64,000 nt of DNA, taken from assembly GCA_001915025.1 (NCBI GenBank), contig MNDR01000083.1:1-64000 (forward strand), given 5' to 3'. The position numbers were made by a program, and so were the translations under genes. Source of the DNA: Gemmatimonadetes bacterium 13_2_20CM_2_65_7 (GTDB lineage Bacteria; Gemmatimonadota; Gemmatimonadetes; Gemmatimonadales; GWC2-71-9). Numbering within the stretch: the stretch's first letter is position 1; every line of letters starts with the position of its first letter. Of the stretch, positions 1 through 9,060 are shown piece after piece. The notes under the pieces are model-generated. The model saw only the letters and a program-made list of their open reading frames with translations, was not told the DNA's origin and ran no database searches.

Positions 1-2
1 CC

Positions 3-107
3 GACGTGCAACGCGTGGCGCGAACCTATCTCCGCGACGCGCATCGCGTCGTGCTCTCCGTGGTGCCACAAGGGAAGCCTGATCTTGCAGTGAAGGAGGC
101 ACCATGA
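3..107 (+). CDS. C-terminal end of an M16-type peptidase (truncated by window edge)
   Basis: Only the last 34 codons are present, reading from base 3 and ending in a TGA that overlaps the ATG of the next gene (ATGA). The visible residues (DVQRVARTYLRDAHRVVLSV, then VPQGKPDLA) match the end of insulinase-like proteins, in which a helix with V..A..YL is followed by a strand of hydrophobic residues. In such tandem pairs one subunit normally carries the HxxEH zinc site. The following gene lacks it, so the missing part of this gene probably holds the active site. This role is inferred from context. Confidence 0.7.
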   Translation, partial: DVQRVARTYLRDAHRVVLSVVPQGKPDLAVKEAP

Positions 108-1534
108 AGATCCTCTCTGCGGCAATCCTGCTCGCCGGCCTGGTCGCCAGTCCGCTCGCTGCCCAGGTCGATCGCACCAAGCCCCCCGCACTCGGGCCCG
201 CGCCGGCGATGCACCTGCCCGCCATGCACACCGTCACGCTGCGTAATGGGCTGACGCTTGCGGTGGTCGAGATGCACAAGGTGCCGGTGGTCGAGGTGCA
301 GGTTCTGGTGGACGCCGGCACCGCACGCGATCCGGCGGACGTCCCCGGCCTCGCCGCCTTCGCGGCCAACATGTTGACGCAAGGCGCCGGCACGCGCGGC
401 GCCCTCGCGCTCGCCGACGAAGTCGCCTACCTCGGCGCTCAGCTCACCGCCGTGAGCGACTTCGACGCCGTCACGGTGCGACTGCACGTGCCGAGTAGAC
501 ATCTCGAGGCGGCGCTCGACCTGCTTGCCGACGTGCTGCTGCGGCCGCAGTTCGCCGATTCCGAGATCACGCGGCAGCGCGGCCTCCTCGCCACGACGAT
601 TCTGCAGCAGCGGGATCAACCGGTCGCGATGGCGAGCATCGCGTTTCCGGCGATCGTGCTCGGACCCGGACACCCGTATGGACACCCGACGGCCGGCAAC
701 GACTCGACGCCGCCCAAGCTGACGCACGACCGCGTGATTTCTTTCTATGAGACGTCCTATCGGCCCAATGCCACCAAGATTCTCGTGGTCGGGGACATCA
801 CGCTCGCGCAGGCACAGCGCCTGTTCACCGCTCGCCTCGGCGGGTGGCCGCGAGGTGCCGTAACGCCGTTCCCGCAGGGCAACGCCCAGGCGCCTGCGTC
901 GCGATCGTTCTATCTCATCGACAAACCGGGCGCCGCTCAATCCGTAATCCGGATCGGTGAGCCTGGGGTTGCCCGGAGCACGCCGGACTACGCCACGATT
1001 CAAGTTCTGAACACGATCCTCGGCGGCGCGTTCACCAGCCGGCTCAACCAGAATCTGCGCGAAACGCACGGCTACACCTACGGCGCTTCGAGCGGCTTCG
1101 CCGCGCGCCGGCTGCCCGGCTACTTCGTCGCGGCCGCATCCGTCGTGACCGCCAAGACCGACAGCTCACTCATCGAGTTCATGAAAGAGTTGCGGCGCAT
1201 CCGCGATGACTCGGTGCCGCAGGCCGAGTTGGACAAGGCGAAGCAATACATCACGCTGCAGCTGCCGGGTGCGTTCGAGACCACGGGAGGAGCCGCAGCC
1301 CGTTTTCGCGACGTGTTGGTCTATAACCTGCCGCTCAACTGGTACGAACGCTTCGGTCCCGCGGTGAACGCCGTGACCGCGGCGCAGGTGCAGCGCGCGG
1401 CCCGGCGCTACATCGACCCCGATCATTTCGCGATCGTCGTGGTGGGCGATCGAGCGCAGATCGAGGCCGGGATCAAAGCGCTGAACGAAGGGCCGATCGT
1501 GTATCGCACGATGTGGGGTCAACCAGCGCAGTGA
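104..1534 (+). CDS. M16 family peptidase-like protein, zinc site lost
   Basis: 476 residues with a clear signal peptide (MKILSAAILLAGLVASPLAA, then Q21), so periplasmic or exported. The sequence has two M16 halves (about 40-250 and 260-470). Where an active M16 enzyme has HxxEH, this protein reads GLAAFAANM (residues 82-90): A85, A88 and N89 replace the two zinc histidines and the catalytic glutamate. It is therefore probably the non-catalytic partner of a two-subunit processing-type peptidase, with the upstream gene as the active partner. The start is fixed by the 4-base overlap with that gene. Family assignment is firm; the partner role is inferred. Confidence 0.88.
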   Translation: MKILSAAILLAGLVASPLAAQVDRTKPPALGPAPAMHLPAMHTVTLRNGLTLAVVEMHKVPVVEVQVLVDAGTARDPADVPGLAAFAANMLTQGAGTRGALALADEVAYLGAQLTAVSDFDAVTVRLHVPSRHLEAALDLLADVLLRPQFADSEITRQRGLLATTILQQRDQPVAMASIAFPAIVLGPGHPYGHPTAGNDSTPPKLTHDRVISFYETSYRPNATKILVVGDITLAQAQRLFTARLGGWPRGAVTPFPQGNAQAPASRSFYLIDKPGAAQSVIRIGEPGVARSTPDYATIQVLNTILGGAFTSRLNQNLRETHGYTYGASSGFAARRLPGYFVAAASVVTAKTDSSLIEFMKELRRIRDDSVPQAELDKAKQYITLQLPGAFETTGGAAARFRDVLVYNLPLNWYERFGPAVNAVTAAQVQRAARRYIDPDHFAIVVVGDRAQIEAGIKALNEGPIVYRTMWGQPAQ

Positions 1535-2202
1535 AGGGGCCCCAGTATTCCGACCCCGCGGATGGCATTCAGCTGCTGCGCGCCGCGGCGTGGTTCGGCC
1601 CCGCGTGTTACGGCATGCTGTCGCTGTTGTGGTACTTCATGTTCGACAAAGGCTGGATTTCGGGCGGGGTCTTCGCCCTCCTCCTCGTGCTCAACTTGCC
1701 GCTTACCGTCCTCGGGATATTTGTCATTCACCGCGCCGTCGGCAGTGCGGCGGTTGGCTTGGTTCACACCATTTTTGCCGTCGGCGACATGCCGCTGGAG
1801 CCGACGTATCCGCGCCAGGACGTGCTGATTGCGCGCGGCCAGTACGCGGAGGCGGCGGACTGGTTTCGCGACCACATCCGAATCGAGCCGGGCGATCATG
1901 ATGCGCGGCTGCGGCTGGCGCAGCTCCTGGAGAGCCACCTGCACGGTTACGACGAGGCGGAGCGGTTGTATCTCGAAATTCGGAAGGCAGAGCCGCCGGC
2001 CGATCGGCGGCAACAGATGCGCGCGGCAAATGGCTTGATCGACGTGTATCGCAAGACGGGGCGCAAGGACCGACTCAAGGTGGAGCTGGCACGGTTCGTC
2101 GATCGCTACGGCGGGACGCCGTTCGCGGACGGAGCGGCGCGCGAGCTGAAGGAGCTCAAGGAAGCGGATCTCACCAGCGAATCGCGGCACTCCCCCAGGT
2201 AA
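1531..2202 (+). CDS. Membrane-anchored TPR-like protein
   Basis: About 223 residues from the GTG at 1531, which overlaps the upstream TGA (GTGA). An in-frame GTG at 1513 is an alternative start. Two hydrophobic segments near the N-terminus (AWFGPACYGMLSLLWYFMF and VFALLLVLNLPLTVLGIFVI) anchor it. The rest is helical with TPR-like spacing (YAEAADWFRDHIRIEPGDHD; RLAQLLESHLHGYDEAERLY). It probably acts as a scaffold beside the M16 pair. Its 3' end overlaps the convergent fabH gene by 32 bases. No specific family name is claimed. Confidence 0.72.
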   Translation: MKGPQYSDPADGIQLLRAAAWFGPACYGMLSLLWYFMFDKGWISGGVFALLLVLNLPLTVLGIFVIHRAVGSAAVGLVHTIFAVGDMPLEPTYPRQDVLIARGQYAEAADWFRDHIRIEPGDHDARLRLAQLLESHLHGYDEAERLYLEIRKAEPPADRRQQMRAANGLIDVYRKTGRKDRLKVELARFVDRYGGTPFADGAARELKELKEADLTSESRHSPR

Positions 2203-3166
2203 ATCCGGACCCGAACGCCGTCAGCACCAGCAAGTCGCCTTGTTTCAATCGTCCCTCGGCGAGCGCCTCGTCGAGGGCGATGGGAATCGATGCCGCGGTC
2301 GTGTTCCCGTACTTCTGGATGTTGGTGTAGACCTGATCCTCGCGCAGGCCCGTTGCCTTCTGGACCATCTCGATGATTCGCAGGTTGGCTTGGTGGGGAA
2401 CGAGGAGCTTGATGTCGGCGGGAGTGAGACGGTTGGCTTTGAGCGCGATGGCGACGGACTCAGGCATCTTGACGGACGCAAACTTGAAGACGTCGCGTCC
2501 TTCCATCACCGCCCGGTGCAGCCCCTGTTCCAGCATCTCGACACTCACATAGGGATCGTGCGCCAGGCCGGGGCCGTCGACCCACAGCTTTTCGGCGTAG
2601 CGCCCGTCGGCGAAAATGTGCGTCGAGAGCACGCCGCGACCGTCATCGTCGATGGGCGCGAGCACTGCGGCGCCGGCGCCGTCGCCGAACAGCACCGCCG
2701 TGTCGCGACCGCGCGACGTCTTGTCCAGCCCGCGCGAATGCACCTCGGCGCCCACCAGGAGAATGCGCTTGTACTGGCCGGTGCGAATCCACGCGTCCGC
2801 GATCGACAGGCCGTAGATGAATCCACTGCACTGATTGCGCACATCGACCGCCGGAATGTCGCTTAGGCCGAGCTCGCGCTGGAGAAAGACGCCGTTACCG
2901 GGCTCGAAGTGATCGGGGGTGCAGGTGCAATAGATGATGCAGTCGAGGTCGGCCGCTTTGAGACCCGCTTTGTCGAGCGCTTTGCGGGACGCCTCGCGTG
3001 CCAAGCCGACGCCGGTGTCACCGCGGTCAACCCAATACCGCGTCTTGATGCCGCTGCGCTGCACGATCCATTCGTCCGACGTGTCCATCATCTGCGCGAG
3101 ATCATCATTGGTGACCACACGCGCGGGGACGTGAAAACCGGTCGCGAGGAATTGTGTGTGCGGCAT
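2171..3166 (-). CDS. fabH: 3-oxoacyl-ACP synthase III (KAS III, FabH)
   Basis: 331 residues, the usual length for KAS III. The thiolase-fold catalytic triad is visible: C113 in RNQCSGF, H258 in VPHQANLRI and N288 in YGNTTAASIP. The enzyme condenses a starter acyl-CoA with malonyl-ACP to begin fatty acid synthesis in the cytoplasm. The gene stands alone, facing the TPR gene tail to tail and divergent from the 85-residue gene at 3213. Because no acpP or fab genes adjoin it, it could be a KAS III-like paralogue with another starter, but the motifs are fully typical. Confidence 0.93.
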   Translation of the reverse strand: MPHTQFLATGFHVPARVVTNDDLAQMMDTSDEWIVQRSGIKTRYWVDRGDTGVGLAREASRKALDKAGLKAADLDCIIYCTCTPDHFEPGNGVFLQRELGLSDIPAVDVRNQCSGFIYGLSIADAWIRTGQYKRILLVGAEVHSRGLDKTSRGRDTAVLFGDGAGAAVLAPIDDDGRGVLSTHIFADGRYAEKLWVDGPGLAHDPYVSVEMLEQGLHRAVMEGRDVFKFASVKMPESVAIALKANRLTPADIKLLVPHQANLRIIEMVQKATGLREDQVYTNIQKYGNTTAASIPIALDEALAEGRLKQGDLLVLTAFGSGFTWGSAAIRW

Positions 3167-3212
3167 CGATGCTCTGGGTTGCGGGTGAGAGTGAAGGTAC
3201 CAAGATTAGCGC

Positions 3213-3470
3213 ATGGACCTCACGGTGACCAGACAACAGTACGACGCCGTCCGCAACGCCAAACATCTCCCCGACGTGCTCGAGAAAGCGCTCGACAAGG
3301 CGAACAAACACGCCAATGGCTACGTGCTGCACCTCACGTATGAAGAAGCCACGGCGCTGAACGAGCTGTCGTCCTGGAACGTGCACACCGACGCGAATGG
3401 TAATGTCACTCCGGAATCGAAGCTCTTCGACGATCTCGTCCGTGCCATCATCACGCACCCGGAGTATTGA
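3213..3470 (+). CDS. Small conserved-looking hypothetical protein
   Basis: 85 residues, soluble, no signal peptide or membrane segment. It is mostly predicted helix (RQQYDAVRNAKHLPDVLEKA) with a short acidic tail. Its TGA is immediately followed by the ATG of the S9 peptidase gene, so the two are probably co-transcribed. The function is unknown to me and no motif supports an assignment. Coding is supported by the neat spacing and the absence of a better frame. Confidence 0.6.
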   Translation: MDLTVTRQQYDAVRNAKHLPDVLEKALDKANKHANGYVLHLTYEEATALNELSSWNVHTDANGNVTPESKLFDDLVRAIITHPEY

Positions 3471-5477
3471 ATGCGCTTAGGGATCCTGCTCTTACTGTTG
3501 TCAGCTCCGCTCCTCGCTCAGAAACGCGCGATCACGTTCGACGACTACATCGCCCTGAAAGCGGTGAGCGACGCGCAGCTGTCACCGGACGGCAAATGGG
3601 TCGCGTACACCGTGTCGACTCCCTCGCTGCAGGACAATCGCAACGTGGCGCGCGTATGGGTCGCGGAAGTGGCGACGGGGAAATCGCGACAGCTCACTGG
3701 GGGTCCGGGATCGGATCGCCAGCCGCGCTGGTCGCCGGATGGGAAGACGCTCGCCTTCATCTCGACGCGCGAGGGAGGCGCGCAGGTCTGGTTGCTGCCG
3801 GTCGCCGGCGGTGACGCGCGGAAGGTCTCGAGTCTTGCCGAGGGCGCATCGGATCCGTTGTGGATGCCGGAGGGGAAGGGGCTGCTGGTCACGAGCGACA
3901 TCAAGTGGCCGCCGTCGCAGGAGATCGATCAGCGGAACGGGCAGTATCCGACCGACGCGCGACTGTGGACGAACCTCATGTGGCGCCATTGGGACGATTG
4001 GCGCGCGGGGAAGCGCCAGCATGTTTTCCTGGTGGACGTCGCGACCGGCAAGGCGACGGATCTGACGCCGATGGATCACGACGTCCCGACGATTGCAACG
4101 GGTGGCGACGGCGACGTTGCGGTCTCACCTGATGGACGCACGGTGGCATTCGCGATGCACGGTGACTCGGTCGTCGCGGACAATACGAATGTGGACATCT
4201 ACCTGATGGGTAGCGACGGCTCAAACATCCAACGGCTCACGACCAATCCAGGCGCCGCTAACACCCCACGCTTCTCGCCCGACGGGAAGCTCTTCTCGTA
4301 TCTCTCGATGGAGCGCGCGGGATTCGAAGCTGACCGGCAGCGATTGATGTTGCTGCGACGGACGGACGGAAGGACGGAAAGTGGGAACGCGATCGAAGCG
4401 ACGACGGGATGGAATCTCTCCGTTGGCTCGTACTCCTGGTGTCCGAATGCAAAGTGTGTCTACGCGGTCGTGGAGGACCGCGGCCGCGACAATATCTATC
4501 GTATCGAGATTCCGTCGTTCCGGCGTTCCGTCGTTGTCTCGGGAGGCGTGAACACCGGAGTTCAGGTCGGGCCCGACAGCCGCACGCTCGTCTATCTCCA
4601 TCAGAGCAACACCCAGCCGCCTGAGGCCTGGGTTTCGGGGAAAGCGCTTTCACACCAAACCGATTCGGCCGTCGCCACACTCGATCTGCCGCCGCTCGAG
4701 GCGTTCGGTTTCATCGGCGCGCTGGGCGACTCGGTATTCGGATGGATGCAAAAGCCGCCCGCGTTCGATGCCACCAAGAAGTATCCGCTCATCTACCTGA
4801 TCCACGGCGGACCCCAAGGAGCCTGGACAGACTACTGGGGTGGCCGCTGGAACTATCAGCTCTTTGCCGCGCGCGGGTTCGTCGTGGCGGCCGTGAATTT
4901 TCACGGCTCAACCGGTTATGGACAGAAGTTCACCGACGCGATCTCGAAGCATTGGGGCGACTACCCGTTTGAAGACCTGATGAAAGGGTTGGACGTCGTC
5001 GCACGGTTGCCCTATGTGGACTCGACGCGGATAGGCGCGGCGGGGGCATCTTATGGCGGCTACATGGTCTACTGGATGGCGGGCAATACGAACCGGTTCA
5101 AGGTGCTGGTAGATCACGATGGCGTCTTCAATCCCGCGAGCATGGCCGGATCGACAGAAGAATTGTGGTTCACCGATTGGGAATTCGGCGGACCGCTCTA
5201 TGCCAATCGCGCGCTGTACGAGCAGTGGTCGCCGCTGAACTTCGTGAGCAACTGGAAAACACCGATCCTGATCGTTCATTCCCAGCTCGACTACCGCGTC
5301 GATTTGTCCGAGGGCTACCAGGCCTTCACGGCGGCGAAACGGATGGGACTCGACGCGAAGTTCCTGTACTTCCCCGACGAAGGACACTGGGTGCTGCGGC
5401 CGCGGAATCGCCGCATCTGGTGGGGCACGGTCCTCGACTGGCTGGAGGTGCACCTGCATGAAAGCGCTCACCCGTAA
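3471..5477 (+). CDS. S9 family prolyl oligopeptidase / acylaminoacyl-type peptidase
   Basis: 668 residues with a short signal peptide ending at AQ (residues 16-17), so exported. Residues 30-400 carry WD40-like/PD40 beta-propeller blades (QLSPDGKWVAY, RWSPDGKTLAF, RFSPDGKLFSY). Residues 430-665 form the alpha/beta-hydrolase domain with nucleophile S527 (GASYGGY), D607 (QLDYRVD) and H639 (EGHW). It should cut short peptides after entry through the propeller. Two four-unit octamer arrays (4357-4388 and 4510-4541) encode the loops TDGRTESGN and PSFRRSVVV in the propeller. The start is the ATG touching the previous stop codon. Confidence 0.93.
   Translation: MRLGILLLLLSAPLLAQKRAITFDDYIALKAVSDAQLSPDGKWVAYTVSTPSLQDNRNVARVWVAEVATGKSRQLTGGPGSDRQPRWSPDGKTLAFISTREGGAQVWLLPVAGGDARKVSSLAEGASDPLWMPEGKGLLVTSDIKWPPSQEIDQRNGQYPTDARLWTNLMWRHWDDWRAGKRQHVFLVDVATGKATDLTPMDHDVPTIATGGDGDVAVSPDGRTVAFAMHGDSVVADNTNVDIYLMGSDGSNIQRLTTNPGAANTPRFSPDGKLFSYLSMERAGFEADRQRLMLLRRTDGRTESGNAIEATTGWNLSVGSYSWCPNAKCVYAVVEDRGRDNIYRIEIPSFRRSVVVSGGVNTGVQVGPDSRTLVYLHQSNTQPPEAWVSGKALSHQTDSAVATLDLPPLEAFGFIGALGDSVFGWMQKPPAFDATKKYPLIYLIHGGPQGAWTDYWGGRWNYQLFAARGFVVAAVNFHGSTGYGQKFTDAISKHWGDYPFEDLMKGLDVVARLPYVDSTRIGAAGASYGGYMVYWMAGNTNRFKVLVDHDGVFNPASMAGSTEELWFTDWEFGGPLYANRALYEQWSPLNFVSNWKTPILIVHSQLDYRVDLSEGYQAFTAAKRMGLDAKFLYFPDEGHWVLRPRNRRIWWGTVLDWLEVHLHESAHP
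4357..4388 (+). repeat. Four-unit octamer array inside the S9 peptidase gene
   Basis: Four adjacent 8-bp units: GACGGACG, GACGGAAG, GACGGAAA, GTGGGAAC. Read in frame they encode a polar loop of the propeller. A matching array in opposite orientation lies 121 bases downstream. Similar arrays occur at 7403, 31703, 37837, 37895 and 57325. Confidence 0.75.
4510..4541 (-). repeat. Inverted partner octamer array inside the S9 peptidase gene
   Basis: On the plus strand the units are TTCCGTCG, TTCCGGCG, TTCCGTCG and a degenerate TTGTCTCG. The reverse complement, CGACGGAA, is the same family as the array at 4357-4388 read from the other strand. It again encodes a loop (PSFRRSVVVS) of the beta-propeller. 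Confidence 0.7.
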
Positions 5478-5877
5478 CACGCTGCTGGCCGTCCCGCTGG
5501 CGCTGCTGATCATGACGGTGCTGCCGCGGCAAAGCTCGTTTGGTTGGGACTATCTGGACGCGTTCACGCTGGCGTTCAGCTTCACCTATATCGGCCACTG
5601 GGTCGAAGTACTGCTGCTGAAAATCCCGGGAATTGAGACTGGTAGTGGCAAGGTTGTCCGTGTCCTGGGTTGGTTTGCAGGCGGATTGTGGTGCTACGTG
5701 CTCGCGCGCTGGGCGCTCGTCGCCTATGGGCGTGATACGCGCCAATTGCCCGCCTTGATCTGGGGCGGACTGTTTTTTGTGGCCCTGGAGGTTGTCGTGC
5801 ACGGCCTCCTGCAAGCGTCCGGGAAGCCGAACTTCTACAGCGGCCAGCTGCGCGATTCGACTACGGTCGCGCGCTAG
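5458..5877 (+). CDS. Small integral membrane protein, unknown
   Basis: 139 residues with about four hydrophobic segments (LLAVPLALLIMTVLP; DAFTLAFSFTYIGHWVEVLLL; VLGWFAGGLWCYVLARWALV; LIWGGLFFVALEVVVHGLL). Its start overlaps the S9 peptidase gene by 20 bases, which suggests translational coupling. Its end overlaps the convergent M1 peptidase gene by 17 bases. No family is recognised. Confidence 0.7.
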   Translation: MKALTRNTLLAVPLALLIMTVLPRQSSFGWDYLDAFTLAFSFTYIGHWVEVLLLKIPGIETGSGKVVRVLGWFAGGLWCYVLARWALVAYGRDTRQLPALIWGGLFFVALEVVVHGLLQASGKPNFYSGQLRDSTTVAR

Positions 5878-7831
5878 TCGACTGAGGCTTTGACCACGCG
5901 TTGTTCTGCCGGCGCACGTCCGGGAAATTCCTGTTCGGATCGATCTCCACCTTCACGAGCTCCTTCGGAAACTGACGCACGTAGGCGAAGTGGTTGCCCT
6001 CGAACCACATCTCGACGGGCAGTCGGACATTGTCGGGCGTCCCGTCGGCGAACGTGAGGCGCAGGTCGACGGGCATCGGTAACCCGCCGAGGTTGGACAG
6101 AAAGATTTCCGTGAACGTGTTGCCGGATGAGTCCCTCGCGGTGCGGACCGAGTCCACCGCCTGGTCGACGACATCGGTGCGATAGAACCAGCCGCGCCAG
6201 AACCATGACAGATCTTCTCCGACGCCATCCTCCATCGACCGGAAGAAATCCGCCGGCGTGGGATGCTTGAACGCCCAGCGGCGGATGTATTCCCGGAACG
6301 CGCTGTCGAACCGGGTCGTGTCGCCGAGGATCGAGTGACGCAGCACGAACAGGCCGACCGCGGGCTTGCTGTACGCGGCGGCGCCGAGGAGGAAGCCCGG
6401 CACGCGGTCGGCGGGCATGATGGAGGGAGCCTCGTCGCGCCCGCTCCCCGCGAAACCAGCCCAGTTGTCGATGCCGCTAGCGCCCGGGCCGGTGGTGTCG
6501 TGATAGAAGGCGCGGGCAGAGTACGTGTTCATGAACGTGTTAAACCCCTCGTCCATCCACGCGTACAGCCGCTCGTTGCTGCCGACGATCATCGGGAACC
6601 ATTGGTGCCCGAGCTCGTGCGTGGTCACGCCGAAGAGCCCTCGCGTACTGCGGCGGCTGGCGCAGAACACGATCATCGGGTACTCCATGCCGGCGACCGG
6701 TCCGTTGACGTTGATCGCCGTCGGATACGGATACGGGAACCACTTCTCCGAATAGTGCTTGATCGAGTGGCGCACGATCCTCGTGGACTCGCGCCACACC
6801 GAATCGGCGGCCGGCGGATAGAACGACTGCAGCAGGATGCCGTTCCAGCCGCTCGCGTCCCAGATGAAGGTGGGCGCGGCAGCCCAGGCCACGTCGCGCA
6901 CGTTGTTCGCCGAAAAGCGCCAGGTGAGCGTCGCGCCCGTTCCCGCCGGTCGGGTCGACGCCTGTCCGACTTCGCTCTTGGCGATGATGGCCACCGTCGA
7001 ATCGGAGCGCAGCGCTCGCGCGAGCCGCTCGCGTTCGGTTGCCGTCAGCACCTCGAGCGGATTCGTGAGCCGCCCGGTCCCGGCGACGATAAATCCCCGC
7101 GGGACCGTGATCGCGAAATCGATGTTACCGTACTCGAGGTAGAACTCGCCCTGGCCGAGGTACGGTTCCGTATTCCAGCCGCGCACGTCGTCGTAGACGG
7201 CGAAGCGCGGATACCATTGGGCGATCTCATACAACCACCCTTGTGCGAACTGTTCGCGTCCCATGCGATCGGCGCCGTGCTCCGGCACCTGGAACGAGTA
7301 GCCGATCTCGAGCGACGTGACGCCTCCAGGCGCAAGCGCGCGGCCCAAATCGACGCGCATCGTGGTGCCGTTCTCCGTCGTCCGCAATGACGCACCCCTG
7401 GCGGCCTGACGGCCTGACAGCCCGACGGCCCGCACGCCATCGATCAGGAATCCACCGTGAAAGCCGCGCGCCGCAAAGCGCGCATCGGGCGGATTCAGCA
7501 GCGCGCCGCGGCTGTCGTCACGAAAGAGATTCTGATCGAGCTGCAGCCAGACATAACGCAGCGTGTCGGGCGAGTGGTTGGTGTACCGAATAGTCTCGCG
7601 GCCCGCGATGGTATGCGTCGCCGTGTCGAGCGTGACTGCGATCGTGTAGTCGACTCGTTGCTGCCAGTAACGCGGGCCAGGCCGGCCCGATCCCTCCCTG
7701 AGCAGCGTCGGAGTCGGAAGCGCGAGACGCCGGAACGGCGACGTGTCGGTGCGCGCGGCGGGCAACTGCGGCGGCGCGGCGGGAGTTTGCACGGGTTGCA
7801 ACGCCGCGAGCACGAGCGACAGAACGAGCAT
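5861..7831 (-). CDS. M1 family aminopeptidase-like metallopeptidase
   Basis: 656 residues from the ATG at 7831, chosen because it opens a signal peptide (MLVLSLVLAALQPVQT) and has an AAGGA ribosome site 7 bases upstream; longer reads run into the divergent gene. The M1 zinc site is intact: THELGHQWF followed by the third ligand in WMDEGFNTF. The exopeptidase-like motif is GPVAGMEYP. It should be a periplasmic zinc peptidase. A four-unit octamer array (7403-7434) encodes an odd loop in the N-terminal beta domain. Its neighbour at 7942 is divergent. Confidence 0.92.
   Translation of the reverse strand: MLVLSLVLAALQPVQTPAAPPQLPAARTDTSPFRRLALPTPTLLREGSGRPGPRYWQQRVDYTIAVTLDTATHTIAGRETIRYTNHSPDTLRYVWLQLDQNLFRDDSRGALLNPPDARFAARGFHGGFLIDGVRAVGLSGRQAARGASLRTTENGTTMRVDLGRALAPGGVTSLEIGYSFQVPEHGADRMGREQFAQGWLYEIAQWYPRFAVYDDVRGWNTEPYLGQGEFYLEYGNIDFAITVPRGFIVAGTGRLTNPLEVLTATERERLARALRSDSTVAIIAKSEVGQASTRPAGTGATLTWRFSANNVRDVAWAAAPTFIWDASGWNGILLQSFYPPAADSVWRESTRIVRHSIKHYSEKWFPYPYPTAINVNGPVAGMEYPMIVFCASRRSTRGLFGVTTHELGHQWFPMIVGSNERLYAWMDEGFNTFMNTYSARAFYHDTTGPGASGIDNWAGFAGSGRDEAPSIMPADRVPGFLLGAAAYSKPAVGLFVLRHSILGDTTRFDSAFREYIRRWAFKHPTPADFFRSMEDGVGEDLSWFWRGWFYRTDVVDQAVDSVRTARDSSGNTFTEIFLSNLGGLPMPVDLRLTFADGTPDNVRLPVEMWFEGNHFAYVRQFPKELVKVEIDPNRNFPDVRRQNNAWSKPQSTSARP
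7403..7434. repeat. Four-unit octamer array inside the M1 peptidase gene
   Basis: Units are GGCCTGAC, GGCCTGAC, AGCCCGAC and a degenerate GGCCCGCA on the plus strand. It encodes the loop RAVGLSGRQAARG in the non-catalytic N-terminal beta-sandwich. It has the same four-unit layout as the other arrays but a different unit sequence. Confidence 0.6.
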
Positions 7832-7941
7832 GGCAGATCCTTGGGATAGGGAGCGCGGTGAACAGCAATGTACCCACGCTTCACTCGTCGGTGCCGCAGG
7901 GCGCGAGTGCGCGGGCGCGCGTAGATTCCCCGACCACGAAC

Positions 7942-9060
7942 ATGCACGCGCATCTTCGCATCCGTTTCGCGATCGCCATGGCGGGCGCGCTCGCTGCCTG
8001 TGAGCACACGGCACCGTTTCGTCCCGGAGCCTACGGTGCGTCGGGACCACTCAACCCGGGCGTCGTCGCGCGCCTGACGTTCAATCTTGGCCAGGATCTG
8101 ACGCCCGCGTGGGTGCCCGGCACCAACGCAATCGTCTATACGGCCGAGCGCATGGATCGGGCGGATCGCGATCGCTGTCTCGCGTTCATGCCGGGAACGG
8201 GCGGAGCGATCACGCGCTATGTCTGCGGGACGAGTACGCCCGACGAATCGTTGAATGTCTACGGCGAGACGGCCGTCTCCTCGGATGGCCACATCGCGTA
8301 TGTGCGCGCCAGCAACACGCGGGCGCTCTTCCGCATCGGTCCGGACGCACAGCAGCTCGACGTCGGTCCACTTGCGAACCCCACGGACGCGCGCGTGGTG
8401 CACATCGTGCCGCTCACGACGGCGTGGGGCCGCACGTACGACGCTGTTTCCTACCTCGGTTGGCTGAGCGCGCATCGCCTCGTCATGATCGGCGACAGCG
8501 TGCGCTATCCGCGCTCATGTGGGAGTTGCCCTGCGGACACGGTGCGGACGGGGATCGAGATTGTCACCGTCGATTTCGCGGACACAGGCCTGGGCACGCT
8601 GACGCTCGTCCCGGGAACCGATAGTGCCACGTCCGTCACTCCAGGAGCCACGGGCGACACGATCTACTTCACCCGTGCCGGCGACTCCGGGATTCATCGC
8701 TATGCCTTCTCGACCGGTCAGGCCAGCGTCGCGTTCGATTTCGGCCCGGGGCGACTCGTTCGCGACGTCACCGTCGCGAGTGGACGGCTCGTAGCCATCG
8801 TCGATGGACGGGTCGCGGATGGCGGCGACCTTCACGTTGTCAATCTGGCAACGACTGCCGATTCGATCGTCGCCCAACCCGCCTCCGGTGGTCCGCTATG
8901 GTTCGCACGACCGGCCTTGGCTCCCGACGGTCGTCAGGTCGTGGCGCAGGCGCGCGTCCTCACGATCACGCCGATCTTCGATCCGGCGACGGGCATCCTG
9001 CTTCGCGTCGACACCACCGCGGCGGGGGGTAACGACCTCTGGGCGGTACAGCTTCCGTGA
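7942..9060 (+). CDS. PD40 beta-propeller lipoprotein
   Basis: 372 residues from the ATG at 7942, chosen because it opens a lipoprotein signal (FAIAMAGALAAC, lipidated Cys about residue 20). The mature part has TolB/WD40-like blades (LTPAWVPGTNAIVYTA, AVSSDGHIAYVRA, ALAPDGRQVVAQ). It is likely tethered in the periplasm or at the cell surface. The GTG of the following TonB-dependent receptor overlaps its stop codon (GTGA), so the two probably form a receptor/accessory pair. The ligand is not evident. Confidence 0.8.
   Translation: MHAHLRIRFAIAMAGALAACEHTAPFRPGAYGASGPLNPGVVARLTFNLGQDLTPAWVPGTNAIVYTAERMDRADRDRCLAFMPGTGGAITRYVCGTSTPDESLNVYGETAVSSDGHIAYVRASNTRALFRIGPDAQQLDVGPLANPTDARVVHIVPLTTAWGRTYDAVSYLGWLSAHRLVMIGDSVRYPRSCGSCPADTVRTGIEIVTVDFADTGLGTLTLVPGTDSATSVTPGATGDTIYFTRAGDSGIHRYAFSTGQASVAFDFGPGRLVRDVTVASGRLVAIVDGRVADGGDLHVVNLATTADSIVAQPASGGPLWFARPALAPDGRQVVAQARVLTITPIFDPATGILLRVDTTAAGGNDLWAVQLP

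Noticed and set aside
26-1069. A 347-codon minus-strand frame over the M16-like gene
   Set aside because: Composition is typical of antisense of high-GC coding DNA (Arg/Gly/His), and the plus-strand M16 gene explains the region.
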